Of a DNA stretch of 64,000 bases, positions 18,668 through 27,363 are shown piece after piece. The DNA is from an uncultured Prochlorococcus sp. (GTDB lineage: Bacteria > Cyanobacteriota > Cyanobacteriia > PCC-6307 > Cyanobiaceae). The position numbers and the translations under genes are program-made. The stretch's first letter is position 1; every line of letters begins with the position of its first letter. The stretch is taken from contig CABZNT010000006.1 in the NCBI GenBank assembly GCA_902527105.1, positions 32,782 through 96,781 on the forward strand. Reading direction: 5' to 3'. A model generated the notes under the pieces. That model was not told where the DNA came from, made no database searches, and worked only from the letters and a program-made list of their open reading frames with translations.

Positions 18668-19093
18668 ATGAATCATTGTTTAATTCAGGCGGTCATTAAT
18701 AGCGCTCCCCAAATGAGGTATACCAAAGAAAACCAAACTCCAATTGCAGAAATGATTGTTAATTTTAAAGGATTACGTAGTGAAGATCCAACCAGAGATC
18801 TCAAGATCATAGGATGGGGAAATATTGCCCAAGAAATGGTAGATGAACTAAAGGAGGGGCAAAATATTGTTATTGAGGGACGTCTAAAGATGAATTCTGT
18901 CACTAGAAAAGACGGAACAAAAGAAAAGCAACCAGAACTAACAGCTTCAAAAATTCATCAAATATCGCCAGTTGATGTTATTAAGTCTGATCAAAAAGAA
19001 AATAATGAGTCATTTGAAAAAAAAGAAAGCCCCAAAAATTCAAGTTGGGATAGTTCACCTTTAGTACCTGAAGTTGACGAAATACCTTTTTAA
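18668..19093 (+). CDS. ssb: Single-stranded DNA-binding protein, cyanobacterial short form
   Basis: The 141-residue protein has an OB-fold N-terminal domain (about 1-100: QMRYTKENQTPIAEM, IIGWGNIAQEM, GQNIVIEGRLKMN), a polar linker and an acidic C-terminal tip ending DEIPF, the type of tail that recruits replication and repair partners such as PriA. It coats exposed single strands. The N-terminus resembles the SSB-like protein found in other cyanobacteria rather than E. coli SSB, so a dedicated accessory role is possible. It converges without gap on the next small gene. Confidence 0.82.
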   Translation: MNHCLIQAVINSAPQMRYTKENQTPIAEMIVNFKGLRSEDPTRDLKIIGWGNIAQEMVDELKEGQNIVIEGRLKMNSVTRKDGTKEKQPELTASKIHQISPVDVIKSDQKENNESFEKKESPKNSSWDSSPLVPEVDEIPF

Positions 19094-19094
19094 A

Positions 19095-19277
19095 TCAAAT
19101 ATCAACATTATTTTCTTGAACACTTATAATTAATTTGCTTATTTTTCTTTCAAGTGCGGCAAGTTCGCTTCTAACTTCTGGCCATTTACCCTTATCAAGA
19201 TTTTCTAATAGCCATGATCTATCTTGATCAAGTTTAAAAATTAAATCTCCTTGATTTGCAGTATTAGGATCTTGCAT
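19095..19277 (-). CDS. Small conserved-looking soluble protein, unknown function
   Basis: The 60-residue protein is acidic to neutral and mostly helical by composition, with a DQDRSWLLENLDKGKWPEV segment and LAALERKISKL as a possible amphipathic helix. It begins with MQDPNTANQGD. I do not recognise a domain. It is kept as a gene because it fills the space between ssb (stop one base away) and the DUF2854 gene exactly, and its codon composition (Trp, Gly, Pro, Glu) is protein-like. It has no membrane segment. Confidence 0.55.
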   Translation of the reverse strand: MQDPNTANQGDLIFKLDQDRSWLLENLDKGKWPEVRSELAALERKISKLIISVQENNVDI

Positions 19278-19317
19278 AATACTTGTTAGACAATTGAACT
19301 CATTCTACTAAATAAAA

Positions 19318-19848
19318 ATGAAGAAATACCTATCGCCTGGAAACTTAATCGTAACCGCTGGGGGTATATTAGCTTTTGTAGGAATGACTGCTTATTTTAC
19401 AGACTCAGTAAATTTAAGTGTGCCTACTTTTTTTTATGGAGTACCTATTTTTTTAATTGGATTAGGTTTAAAGACTTCCGAAATACCTCCTGTAGAGTTG
19501 TTTGACAAGACAAACTTTGCGACAAATAAATTTAATAGACCAAAAGAATTAACAGCACTAGTTAAAGATGTTACAAGATGGAGATATGGGATAAAAGCTC
19601 ATCTTGAATCTTCATTAGAATCTTTAAATTTGTGGGACGAGGATAATCCCCCTCAACTAAAAGAAATAGAAGAAATTACAAAGGAAGAAAAAAATGGTTT
19701 AAGAATGCGTTTCGAATTAAACGCTGTCCCTCTAGAAAAATGGATTGAAAAACAAGAAAGATTAAACAGGTTTTTCGTAAAAGGTCTTGAATCAGAATTT
19801 ATTTTCGACGATAATAAAAAAGAATTTGATTTTATTCTCTTTTATTGA
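19318..19848 (+). CDS. DUF2854-type membrane protein
   Basis: The 176-residue protein has two hydrophobic segments near the N-terminus (about 8-26 and 36-52, LIVTAGGILAFVGMTAYF then FFYGVPIFLIGLGLK) followed by a soluble, charged domain. This matches the cyanobacterial and plastid DUF2854 family as I remember it, including the YGxPxxLxGLxLKxxE turn. The function is unknown; localisation in thylakoid or cytoplasmic membrane is expected. It stands 64 bp before argB on the same strand. Confidence 0.75.
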   Translation: MKKYLSPGNLIVTAGGILAFVGMTAYFTDSVNLSVPTFFYGVPIFLIGLGLKTSEIPPVELFDKTNFATNKFNRPKELTALVKDVTRWRYGIKAHLESSLESLNLWDEDNPPQLKEIEEITKEEKNGLRMRFELNAVPLEKWIEKQERLNRFFVKGLESEFIFDDNKKEFDFILFY

Positions 19849-19912
19849 ATATGGAGATATATTTGTAAAAACCTAATTTCTCAATTCAATCAAGTTTTAA
19901 TGAATTTTAATA

Positions 19913-20764
19913 ATGAATGATTCTCAAAGAGTATCAATATTAAGCGAAGCACTCCCATATATACAAAGTTTCTCAGGTAGAAAAATTGTTATCAAGTATG
20001 GTGGTTCTGTTATGGAGAATGATAATTTAAAAAATGCTTTTTTTAGAGACATAGCACTTTTATCAACCGTTGGGGTTTGTCCGATAGTAATTCATGGAGG
20101 TGGGCCCGAGATTAATAATTGGTTAAATAAATTAGAAATATCTCCTAAATTCGAAAATGGATTAAGAGTTACTGATCAAAAAACAATGGAAATTGTCGAG
20201 ATGGTTCTAATGGGTAGAGTTAACAAACAAATAGTAAAAGGCATTAATAAAACTGGATCTTTAGCTGTGGGGATATCAGGTCTCGATGGCAACTTAATTC
20301 AATCTAGAGAACTAGGAGATGGGAGCCATGGGTTGGTGGGAGAGGTTACAAAAATCAATCCTGAGATATTGGATCCTCTTATTTCTAAAGGTTATATCCC
20401 TATCATTTCTAGTATTGGATCAACCATAGAAGGTATTTCCCATAATATTAATGCAGATTTTGTTGCTGGAGAAATTGCTGCTTCAATAAATGCAGAGAAA
20501 CTTATTCTTCTTACAGATACTCAAGGTATTTTAAAAGAAAAAGATAACAAAAATAGTCTTATTGAAAAAACGAATCTCAAAGAGGCAAGAGAATTTATTG
20601 ATAAAAAAATTGTGACTGAAGGTATGATTCCAAAGACAGAATGCTGCATAAGAGCTTTAGCACAAGGAGTCAAAGCAGCTCACATAATCGATGGAAGAAT
20701 AGAACATTCATTACTTCTTGAGATTTTTACAAATTCTGGAATAGGTACAATGATAGTCGCCTAA
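19913..20764 (+). CDS. argB: Acetylglutamate kinase
   Basis: ArgB phosphorylates N-acetylglutamate with ATP, the controlled step of arginine synthesis; in cyanobacteria it is the target of the PII signal protein. The 283-residue protein has [10 protein letters not shown] at the N-terminus, [30 protein letters not shown] and the C-terminal [17 protein letters not shown] segment, all typical of the arginine-sensitive cyclic form with an N-terminal helix. The DUF3153 protein starts 3 bp downstream, so the two are probably co-transcribed. Confidence 0.96.
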   Translation: MNDSQRVSILSEALPYIQSFSGRKIVIKYGGSVMENDNLKNAFFRDIALLSTVGVCPIVIHGGGPEINNWLNKLEISPKFENGLRVTDQKTMEIVEMVLMGRVNKQIVKGINKTGSLAVGISGLDGNLIQSRELGDGSHGLVGEVTKINPEILDPLISKGYIPIISSIGSTIEGISHNINADFVAGEIAASINAEKLILLTDTQGILKEKDNKNSLIEKTNLKEAREFIDKKIVTEGMIPKTECCIRALAQGVKAAHIIDGRIEHSLLLEIFTNSGIGTMIVA

Positions 20765-20767
20765 TCT

Positions 20768-21877
20768 ATGAAAACTTATGAGCAAGTTTTAGAAACAGTA
20801 GAACTTGCTTTAGCTAAAGGTGAGTATCATTATTGTATTGAATTTCTTTTGCCCAAAATCGAATCGTTTCCTTTATCAAGCAAAGAGGGAGTAAATTTAA
20901 GAACCATTTTAATTACTGCTCTTTGTGGAGTTAATAAAAAGGAGGAGGCTAAAAGATTTTGTAAAGAACTTCTTAAATCTTACGATAATAAGACGAGAGA
21001 AAATGCAAAATATTTGATGGAAGTTATAGATTCTCCTGACATTAAAAAGCCAGAAAATTGGAACCTACAGTTTGAAAGCGACTCATCATTAAATAAAAAA
21101 TCTTTTAACTCACTGCGCAAAAAAAAAGAAGTTTTGCAGAAAAAGAAATTTATTAATGTTACTGAGACTCCGACTGGTGAAACAAAACCGTTTCAGAAAG
21201 GTTTTTCACTTATCATTTTTTTAATATTATTATTATTAATTCCACTCTTAAGTGGCTGCGTTAAAGTTGAGGATACACTTGATCTTGGTGAACTTGATTC
21301 AATAACCAATAATTTAGTGATAGAAAGCAAATACATAAAGAAGTTTCCTTGGCAATTAAAATTTGAAGAGAAGATGAAAGCTATTTTTCCTGATGCAGAA
21401 ATTGAACAAGACGAATCAACCTTTTCTTTGAAACATAAAAATCTCAATCTTGAAGATACAAAGCAAGTTCTTAAAATCACCCAAAATACCGCAGGAGAGT
21501 TAGCGGGCGGATCAACAAATATAGAAATTAATACTACTCAAAAAAACTTCATTTTTTTTAAAAAATACTTTTACAGGTTAGATTTGGATCTAAGTTCAAT
21601 TCAAGGTGTTGATAATTTAGAACTCATTTTCAAAATTATTCACCCTAATAAAGCTACCCTCACAGATAAAAGTAATTCAAATTTAGAAATCACAAAAAAT
21701 CAAATCATTTGGAATTTAAATCAAGGCCAGATAAATAGTCTTGAATTTTCTTTCTGGAGTCTCAACAAACTTTTAATTGGGATATTTATTATTTTAATCA
21801 TTATGATATTAGCTTATTTATTAAGATCCTATAGATTTAAATTAGGTACAGATTTACCTCAACTTCCATCAAAATAA
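20768..21877 (+). CDS. Membrane protein: helical N-terminal domain fused to DUF3153-like domain
   Basis: Residues 1-~95 form a helical, TPR-like segment (EQVLETVELALAKGEYHYCI, then an EEAKRFCKELL helix). After a lysine-rich linker, a hydrophobic segment (145-162) ends in LLSGC (Cys164), followed by a beta-rich part resembling the DUF3153 family and a C-terminal membrane segment (about 335-352). Elsewhere DUF3153 proteins begin as lipoproteins at such an LLSGC box, so this looks like a fusion that keeps the old lipobox internally. Function is unknown. It abuts priA, whose stop codon is the next base on the opposite strand. Confidence 0.7.
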   Translation: MKTYEQVLETVELALAKGEYHYCIEFLLPKIESFPLSSKEGVNLRTILITALCGVNKKEEAKRFCKELLKSYDNKTRENAKYLMEVIDSPDIKKPENWNLQFESDSSLNKKSFNSLRKKKEVLQKKKFINVTETPTGETKPFQKGFSLIIFLILLLLIPLLSGCVKVEDTLDLGELDSITNNLVIESKYIKKFPWQLKFEEKMKAIFPDAEIEQDESTFSLKHKNLNLEDTKQVLKITQNTAGELAGGSTNIEINTTQKNFIFFKKYFYRLDLDLSSIQGVDNLELIFKIIHPNKATLTDKSNSNLEITKNQIIWNLNQGQINSLEFSFWSLNKLLIGIFIILIIMILAYLLRSYRFKLGTDLPQLPSK

Positions 21878-24154
21878 TTACAACTCTGCTGGATTAACAT
21901 CAATTGTTAAAAATACATTTTTTGGAATAAGTTTCCATAATATTGACCTATCTGGTAAAGGGATATTTGTTCCTTCAGGACCATGTATTAATATCTGCCA
22001 TCTAAATTTTTTACCGACTTTAGCAATTAAACTAGGAGCAGGACCAATTAATTTCCAGTTCTTTTTTTCGCAAAAATTGAGTAGATATTTTGCTAATTTC
22101 ATTGCAATTGATTCAGTTAATTCATAATTTTCACCTGATAATTTAAGAAGGCAAATCTTGCAAAATGGGAATAAATTAGCATTTTTTCTCAATCTCGAGT
22201 TTTCAATTAAGAATCTTTCATAATCTCTCTTCTGAAGATACGAAATTACCGGATGGTTAGGTTTATATGTTTGAAAAATCACTTTTCCTTTTTTTTGAGC
22301 CCTGCCTGCCCTTCCAGCTAATTGCAAAAACAATTGTAATGATTTTTCTTCAGCCGAAATATCTGGGCGATGAAGCAACCCATCTGCTGCAATAACTACT
22401 GAAAGAGTAATATTAGGGATATCAATCCCTTTTGCCAACATTTGAGTCCCCACAAGAATATCAGCATCACCTTTAGAAAACTTTGAAAGAATATCTCTAT
22501 GACCATCCTTTCCTGAGGTTGTATCTCTATCAAAGCGAAGAACTCTTAATTCAGGAAATTCTTTATTTAAAAACTCTATTACCCTTTGTGTACCAATTCC
22601 AAAAGGTTTAAAAGCAGTCGAATGACAATCTGGGCAACGATTGATCAATCTCGATTTATGATCACACCAATGACAATTTAACCATTTTTTTCCCTGTGAA
22701 CCGAGATGCACTGATAAAGGAACATCACAGTTGGGGCAATTTATTAAATATCCACAACTTCTACAACTTAAAAACCCACTATGACCCCTCCTAGGGATCA
22801 AAATTATTGCCTGCTCTTTTTTTAGGCGGAGTTGAGGAAGTAATTGTAATAATTCATTGGAAAAAATTTTCATATTCCCCTTTTTGAACTCATCCCGCAT
22901 ATCAATAATTCTTATTTCAGGAATCTCATTCCTGGATATCCTTTGAATCATTCTTACCAATTTAAAATTCTTTTCAAAAATACATTTTTTCCAAGTCTTC
23001 ATTGAGGGGGTTGCACTCCCTAAAATTAACTTTGCAGAACTCCTTTTTACTATTTCAATAGCAATCTCTCTTGCGTCGTAACATGGCATAGGACTATCTT
23101 GTTTATATGAAACATCATGTTCTTCATCCATTATTATTAATCCTAGATTTTTAATTGGAAGAAAAACTGCAGACCTTGTTCCTATTACTATCAAAGGTTC
23201 AGTAGCATTAATAATTTTTTTCCAAACTAAAGTTCTATGAAAGGAAGAACAGTTACTATGGTATTCGTAAACAACATTATTAAATCGCCTACTAAACCTA
23301 TCAATAAGTTGAGGAATTAGTCCGATTTCTGGAGCGAGTATCAAACAACTTTTATTTTTAAGAAATTGATCTTCAGCAATTCTCATATAAACTTCTGTTT
23401 TACCTGAACCTGTTTCGCCCCATAGAAGTAACGCATCTCCTGGTTTCATAGTTTGAAATTCTTTAAATGCAATTTTTTGCTCATTTGTAGGATTTGGTTT
23501 TTTAGTTGCGATATGATCATTTAAAAAAGAATTTAATTTAGTATTTATATTTTTTTTTCTCTTAGATTTAACAAGGTAATTTTTACTTACCATTGAGTTA
23601 ATCAGCGTGTAATTAAAACCAGACTTTATTAATTCACTTTGCCAATGACCTTCTTCAGACAAAGCATTTACCAAAAATAATTCTTTTTTTGTTAATTCAT
23701 TTTTCTGAATATCAAATTCTTTGTTGGTTTTAATCCATATTTGATCTTTTAAACCTTGAGAAATTTTCCTATATTTACCAATCCAGCCAGGAGGAAATGC
23801 CGTTTTAAACATTTTTAAATTGCTAACCATATAAAAAGAAGCTAGGGACTCTATCCATTCTCTCCATGAGTCGTCAATTATTTTTTTCTGCAAAATATCT
23901 TCAACAAATAAATAACTTATACTTTTTCCTACATTAATATTTGATTCATTTTTATTAATTTTCGAAAAGTTTTTTTTGGAAATCACTAACCCATTCAATA
24001 ATCTCCCTCTTAATTTCACACTTACAATATCGCCAACTTCTGCCCCAAGATTATTTCCATCTAAATAGTAAAAGCTTTCATTACTACTACCTGTATCAAG
24101 CAAAATTTCCAATTTGTAGGAGATATTTAATAACTGATTACTTGCCGGCTTCAA
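21878..24154 (-). CDS. priA: Primosomal protein N' (replication restart helicase PriA)
   Basis: PriA binds stalled forks and D-loops, unwinds DNA 3'-5' and reloads the replicative helicase. In the 758-residue protein I see Walker A GETGSGKTEVY (about 246-256), the DEEH helicase box, a cysteine cluster CRSCGYLINCPNC plus CHWCDHK and CPDC that binds zinc, and LQLAGRAGRAQKKGKV as motif VI. The start is TTG at 24152-24154; no in-frame ATG precedes it within the family's N-terminal domain. A 28-codon ORF ends in a TTGA overlap with this start (24151-24237). Confidence 0.95.
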   Translation of the reverse strand: MKPASNQLLNISYKLEILLDTGSSNESFYYLDGNNLGAEVGDIVSVKLRGRLLNGLVISKKNFSKINKNESNINVGKSISYLFVEDILQKKIIDDSWREWIESLASFYMVSNLKMFKTAFPPGWIGKYRKISQGLKDQIWIKTNKEFDIQKNELTKKELFLVNALSEEGHWQSELIKSGFNYTLINSMVSKNYLVKSKRKKNINTKLNSFLNDHIATKKPNPTNEQKIAFKEFQTMKPGDALLLWGETGSGKTEVYMRIAEDQFLKNKSCLILAPEIGLIPQLIDRFSRRFNNVVYEYHSNCSSFHRTLVWKKIINATEPLIVIGTRSAVFLPIKNLGLIIMDEEHDVSYKQDSPMPCYDAREIAIEIVKRSSAKLILGSATPSMKTWKKCIFEKNFKLVRMIQRISRNEIPEIRIIDMRDEFKKGNMKIFSNELLQLLPQLRLKKEQAIILIPRRGHSGFLSCRSCGYLINCPNCDVPLSVHLGSQGKKWLNCHWCDHKSRLINRCPDCHSTAFKPFGIGTQRVIEFLNKEFPELRVLRFDRDTTSGKDGHRDILSKFSKGDADILVGTQMLAKGIDIPNITLSVVIAADGLLHRPDISAEEKSLQLFLQLAGRAGRAQKKGKVIFQTYKPNHPVISYLQKRDYERFLIENSRLRKNANLFPFCKICLLKLSGENYELTESIAMKLAKYLLNFCEKKNWKLIGPAPSLIAKVGKKFRWQILIHGPEGTNIPLPDRSILWKLIPKNVFLTIDVNPAEL

Positions 24155-24237
24155 AACTTTTTCTTAGTATTGGATTGTTGAACATTCCACAAAGTGTTTT
24201 TAGCACATTGTAAGTATCCTGCTCTTAAGGGAGACAT
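24151..24237 (-). CDS. Possible 28-residue leader ORF coupled to priA
   Basis: An ATG at 24235-24237 opens a 28-codon frame starting MSPLRAGYLQCAKNTLWNVQ, whose TGA (24151-24153) overlaps the priA TTG start as TTGA. Its amino acid content (Pro, Arg, Gly, Cys, Trp, Gln) differs from random AT-rich translation in this window. A TTGA stop-start overlap also joins frr to the GGR-like gene and the pyrophosphatase-like gene to the ArsC-like gene, so coupling is plausible. I recognise no family. It could still be chance. Confidence 0.35.
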   Translation of the reverse strand: MSPLRAGYLQCAKNTLWNVQQSNTKKKF

Positions 24238-24477
24238 GAAGCTTTGATCATTGAGTTAAAATTCAAAAAATGATCTGCCTGTCTGAGAAATCCCAAGACT
24301 TTTTACTTTAGGTAATCTATAGCACTATTTAAATTTTTCAACAATTTAAAAAACTTTTTTATTCAAATTTCTGAAAAAGTTCTTTTACAAATTAACCGGG
24401 AAATTTACTACTAAATGTACAAATTAGCCCTAAATAAAATTTAATCTAGTTAAATTCACCGTAGAAAGGAGTAAATC
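24238..24477. other. Intergenic region upstream of rpoD
   Basis: With the leader ORF this forms the only gene-poor stretch over 300 bp (24155-24477), between the divergent priA and rpoD genes. It must hold both promoters. Near the rpoD start there is a GAAAGGAG Shine-Dalgarno-like sequence (about 24463-24470). I see short AT-rich runs and weak inverted repeats but no firm -10/-35 pair, no known ncRNA pattern and no further ORF longer than about 15 codons. Confidence 0.5.
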
Positions 24478-25659
24478 ATGTGTCCAGTAGCAGCAGAATC
24501 AAAGAATTCCAAGCCCAGTTCAAAAAAAAAGATTAACAAAAAAATTAATACTAATTTAGAAACAGCAGTAGATGAAGAAAATAATATAAATAGACAAAGT
24601 TTAAATACATCCTCTGATTCAAGCGAAAGCGGCATAGAAACGAATAATGAATTTAGTGATACTGAAGATGAAGATAAAGGCCTAGGGAACATAAAACTTG
24701 GCCCTAAAGGAATATATACTGAAGACTCAATAAGAGTTTACTTACAAGAGATTGGAAGAATTAGACTTTTAAGACCTGATGAAGAAATAGAACTTGCACG
24801 AAAAATTGCGGACTTACTCCAACTAGAAGAACTGGCGACTCAATATGAGTCAGAAAAAGGCCATTTCCCTTCCGTTAGAGAATGGGCTGAATTAATTGAT
24901 ATGCCTCTTCCTAAATTCAGGAGAAGACTTCTTTTAGGGAGAAGAGCAAAAGAAAAAATGGTTCAATCAAATTTAAGATTAGTTGTTTCGATTGCGAAGA
25001 AATATATGAATAGAGGACTATCATTTCAAGATTTAATACAAGAAGGAAGTTTAGGTCTAATCAGAGCCGCAGAAAAATTTGACCATGAAAAAGGCTATAA
25101 ATTCTCTACTTATGCTACTTGGTGGATTCGTCAAGCAATTACTAGAGCAATAGCAGACCAAAGTAGAACCATTAGATTGCCAGTTCACTTATATGAGACA
25201 ATTTCCAGAATCAAAAAAACCACAAAGGTTCTTAGCCAAGAATTTGGAAGAAAGCCTAGCGAAGAAGAAATAGCCGAGAGTATGGAAATGACAATTGAAA
25301 AATTAAGATTTATAGCTAAAAGTGCTCAGCTACCTATTTCTTTAGAAACTCCAATAGGAAAAGAAGAAGACTCAAGACTAGGAGACTTCATAGAGGCTGA
25401 CATCGAAAACCCAGAGCAAGATGTTTCTAAAACTTTATTGAGAGAAGACTTAGAAGGAGTTTTAGCAACTTTAAGTCCAAGAGAAAGAGATGTGCTTAGG
25501 TTGAGATATGGGATTGATGACGGAAGGATGAAAACTCTTGAAGAAATAGGACAGATTTTTGATGTAACAAGAGAGAGAATCAGACAAATAGAAGCAAAAG
25601 CTCTTAGAAAACTGAGACATCCAAATCGAAATGGGGTTTTAAAAGAATATATAAAATAA
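24478..25659 (+). CDS. rpoD: Principal RNA polymerase sigma factor (sigma-70, RpoD/SigA)
   Basis: The 393-residue protein has an acidic, serine-rich N-terminus (about 1-75), region 1.2 [18 protein letters not shown], region 2 with [20 protein letters not shown] and [19 protein letters not shown] (core binding and -10 recognition), region 3, and region 4.2 [18 protein letters not shown] (-35 recognition). These mark the primary group-1 factor. The N-terminal residues [11 protein letters not shown] are unusual but follow a good ribosome site (GAAAGGAG, 7 bp before ATG). hemC follows by 96 bp on the same strand. Confidence 0.93.
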   Translation: MCPVAAESKNSKPSSKKKINKKINTNLETAVDEENNINRQSLNTSSDSSESGIETNNEFSDTEDEDKGLGNIKLGPKGIYTEDSIRVYLQEIGRIRLLRPDEEIELARKIADLLQLEELATQYESEKGHFPSVREWAELIDMPLPKFRRRLLLGRRAKEKMVQSNLRLVVSIAKKYMNRGLSFQDLIQEGSLGLIRAAEKFDHEKGYKFSTYATWWIRQAITRAIADQSRTIRLPVHLYETISRIKKTTKVLSQEFGRKPSEEEIAESMEMTIEKLRFIAKSAQLPISLETPIGKEEDSRLGDFIEADIENPEQDVSKTLLREDLEGVLATLSPRERDVLRLRYGIDDGRMKTLEEIGQIFDVTRERIRQIEAKALRKLRHPNRNGVLKEYIK

Positions 25660-25755
25660 TAATAGTTAAATATAATTTTCAGCTTTGAAAAGTTGCAAAA
25701 GAATAGCTTAAAATAAATTCGACTTTATTTTAATCCAAACTCAAAATAATATTTA

Positions 25756-26706
25756 ATGACTAATTTTAAACTGAGAATAGCTAGTAGAAGAAGTAAACTA
25801 GCAATGGTTCAAACTTTATGGGTTAAAGATCAACTAGAAAAAAATATTCCCAATTTAGAGGTATCTGTTGAAGCCATGGCAACTCAAGGAGACAAAATTC
25901 TTGATGTAGCCTTAGCAAAAATAGGAGACAAAGGCTTATTTACAAAAGAACTTGAAGCACAAATGCTAGTAGGCCAAGCAGATATAGCAGTACACTCTCT
26001 TAAAGATTTACCAACAAATTTACCTAGTGGCCTTAAATTAGGATGCATAACAAAAAGAGAAGACCCTGCTGATGCTTTAGTAGTAAACAAAAAAAATGAT
26101 TGTTACAAATTAGAAACTTTACCAGCAGGTTCAATTGTGGGGACAAGCTCTCTTAGAAGACTTGCACAATTAAGAAATAAGTATCCACATCTTGAATTTA
26201 AAGATATCAGGGGAAATGTGATTACAAGAATAGAAAAATTAGATGCCGGTGAATTTGATTGCATAATTCTCGCTGCAGCTGGTTTAAAAAGATTGGGCTT
26301 TGAATCAAGAATTCACCAGATTATTCCAAATGAAATTTCCCTTCATGCTGTTGGTCAAGGAGCACTGGGGATTGAATGTAAATCTAATGATAAAAAAGTT
26401 TTAGAGATTATAAATGTCTTAGAAGACCAACCCACTAGTCAAAGATGTCTAGCAGAGAGGGCTTTTTTAAGAGAGCTTGAAGGGGGATGCCAAGTTCCAA
26501 TAGGTGTCAATAGTAAAATTCAAAATGAACAACTTTGCCTTACAGGCATGGTTGCATCTCTCGATGGAGAAAGGCTTATTAAAGATCAGTATATTGGCAA
26601 CATTAATAATCCTGATGAAGTAGGCAAAGAACTCGCTAAAAAACTAAAGCTCCTAGGTGCCGATGAAATACTAAGCGAAATATTTGAACAATTTAGAGAA
26701 AAATAA
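25756..26706 (+). CDS. hemC: Hydroxymethylbilane synthase (porphobilinogen deaminase)
   Basis: HemC condenses four porphobilinogen molecules to hydroxymethylbilane on the way to haem, chlorophyll and corrins. The 316-residue protein has [15 protein letters not shown] at the start, [24 protein letters not shown] and, late, [10 protein letters not shown] with the cysteine (about residue 243) that carries the dipyrromethane cofactor. The length is normal. The stop is 6 bp from the stop of the convergent pyrophosphatase gene. Confidence 0.97.
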   Translation: MTNFKLRIASRRSKLAMVQTLWVKDQLEKNIPNLEVSVEAMATQGDKILDVALAKIGDKGLFTKELEAQMLVGQADIAVHSLKDLPTNLPSGLKLGCITKREDPADALVVNKKNDCYKLETLPAGSIVGTSSLRRLAQLRNKYPHLEFKDIRGNVITRIEKLDAGEFDCIILAAAGLKRLGFESRIHQIIPNEISLHAVGQGALGIECKSNDKKVLEIINVLEDQPTSQRCLAERAFLRELEGGCQVPIGVNSKIQNEQLCLTGMVASLDGERLIKDQYIGNINNPDEVGKELAKKLKLLGADEILSEIFEQFREK

Positions 26707-26712
26707 AATTAG

Positions 26713-27300
26713 TTAATTTACTAATTTAGGATCAATTTCTTTTTTATATCTATCTTCACAATCTTTAATTACTTCAATAGCTTCCTCTATCCCAAAAAAA
26801 CCATTTACTGTACATGTTCCTGGTTTTTTTAGATCTTTATAATGTTCCCAATAATACTTGGTTTCTTTTAGCCAATGATCTCCAAGATCTTTAAAACTTG
26901 AGATATGATCCATTCTTTTATCATCTGCCAGAACTGCTATTACCTTATCATCCACCTCTCCACCATCATCAAATTTCATCACCCCAATAATCCTTGCCTC
27001 GACAATGGATCCGGGTATTAACGGCTCAGTTACTCCAACAATTTCTATATCAAGCGGGTCTCCATCTTCGTCCCATGTCCTTGGTATACATCCATAAGCG
27101 AATGGATAAGCAAGTGAAGAATAACCCACCCTATCAAGTTTAAGATGACCCGTTTCTGTAATTAATTCATATTTATTTATTGTATTAGAATTCAATTCAA
27201 CAATAGTATTAACTATTGAATTTGAGCTGTCAGTGAAAGCATTTAGTATATGCAATAAATTCGGTGTAACCCTACTTGGGGGTTGATTAAGATTTGCCAT
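26713..27300 (-). CDS. ppa: Family-I inorganic pyrophosphatase, complete active site
   Basis: The protein hydrolyses pyrophosphate in the cytosol, pulling biosynthetic reactions forward. I choose the ATG at 27300 (MANLNQPPSR, 195 residues); an upstream ATG at 27336 would add twelve residues. Catalytic residues appear intact: K43 and E45, R57, Y65 and Y69, D79-G-D81-P-L-D84, acidic residues 111-118 with K119, and Y154-K155 in HYKDLKKPG. It is clearly distinct from the homolog at 11420-11974, which lacks two of these residues. The sequence differs enough from that homolog to suggest separate ancestry, possibly by transfer. It converges on hemC. Confidence 0.92.
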   Translation of the reverse strand: MANLNQPPSRVTPNLLHILNAFTDSSNSIVNTIVELNSNTINKYELITETGHLKLDRVGYSSLAYPFAYGCIPRTWDEDGDPLDIEIVGVTEPLIPGSIVEARIIGVMKFDDGGEVDDKVIAVLADDKRMDHISSFKDLGDHWLKETKYYWEHYKDLKKPGTCTVNGFFGIEEAIEVIKDCEDRYKKEIDPKLVN

Positions 27301-27363
27301 CAAAAAATTATTTTTGTTTATTTTACATCCTCGCACTCAAACAAATTCTTTTAAGGTAATGTT

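Noticed and set aside
24238..24477. Known ncRNA (6S, SRP or similar) upstream of rpoD
   Set aside because: Only weak short inverted repeats; no conserved RNA motif could be recognised.
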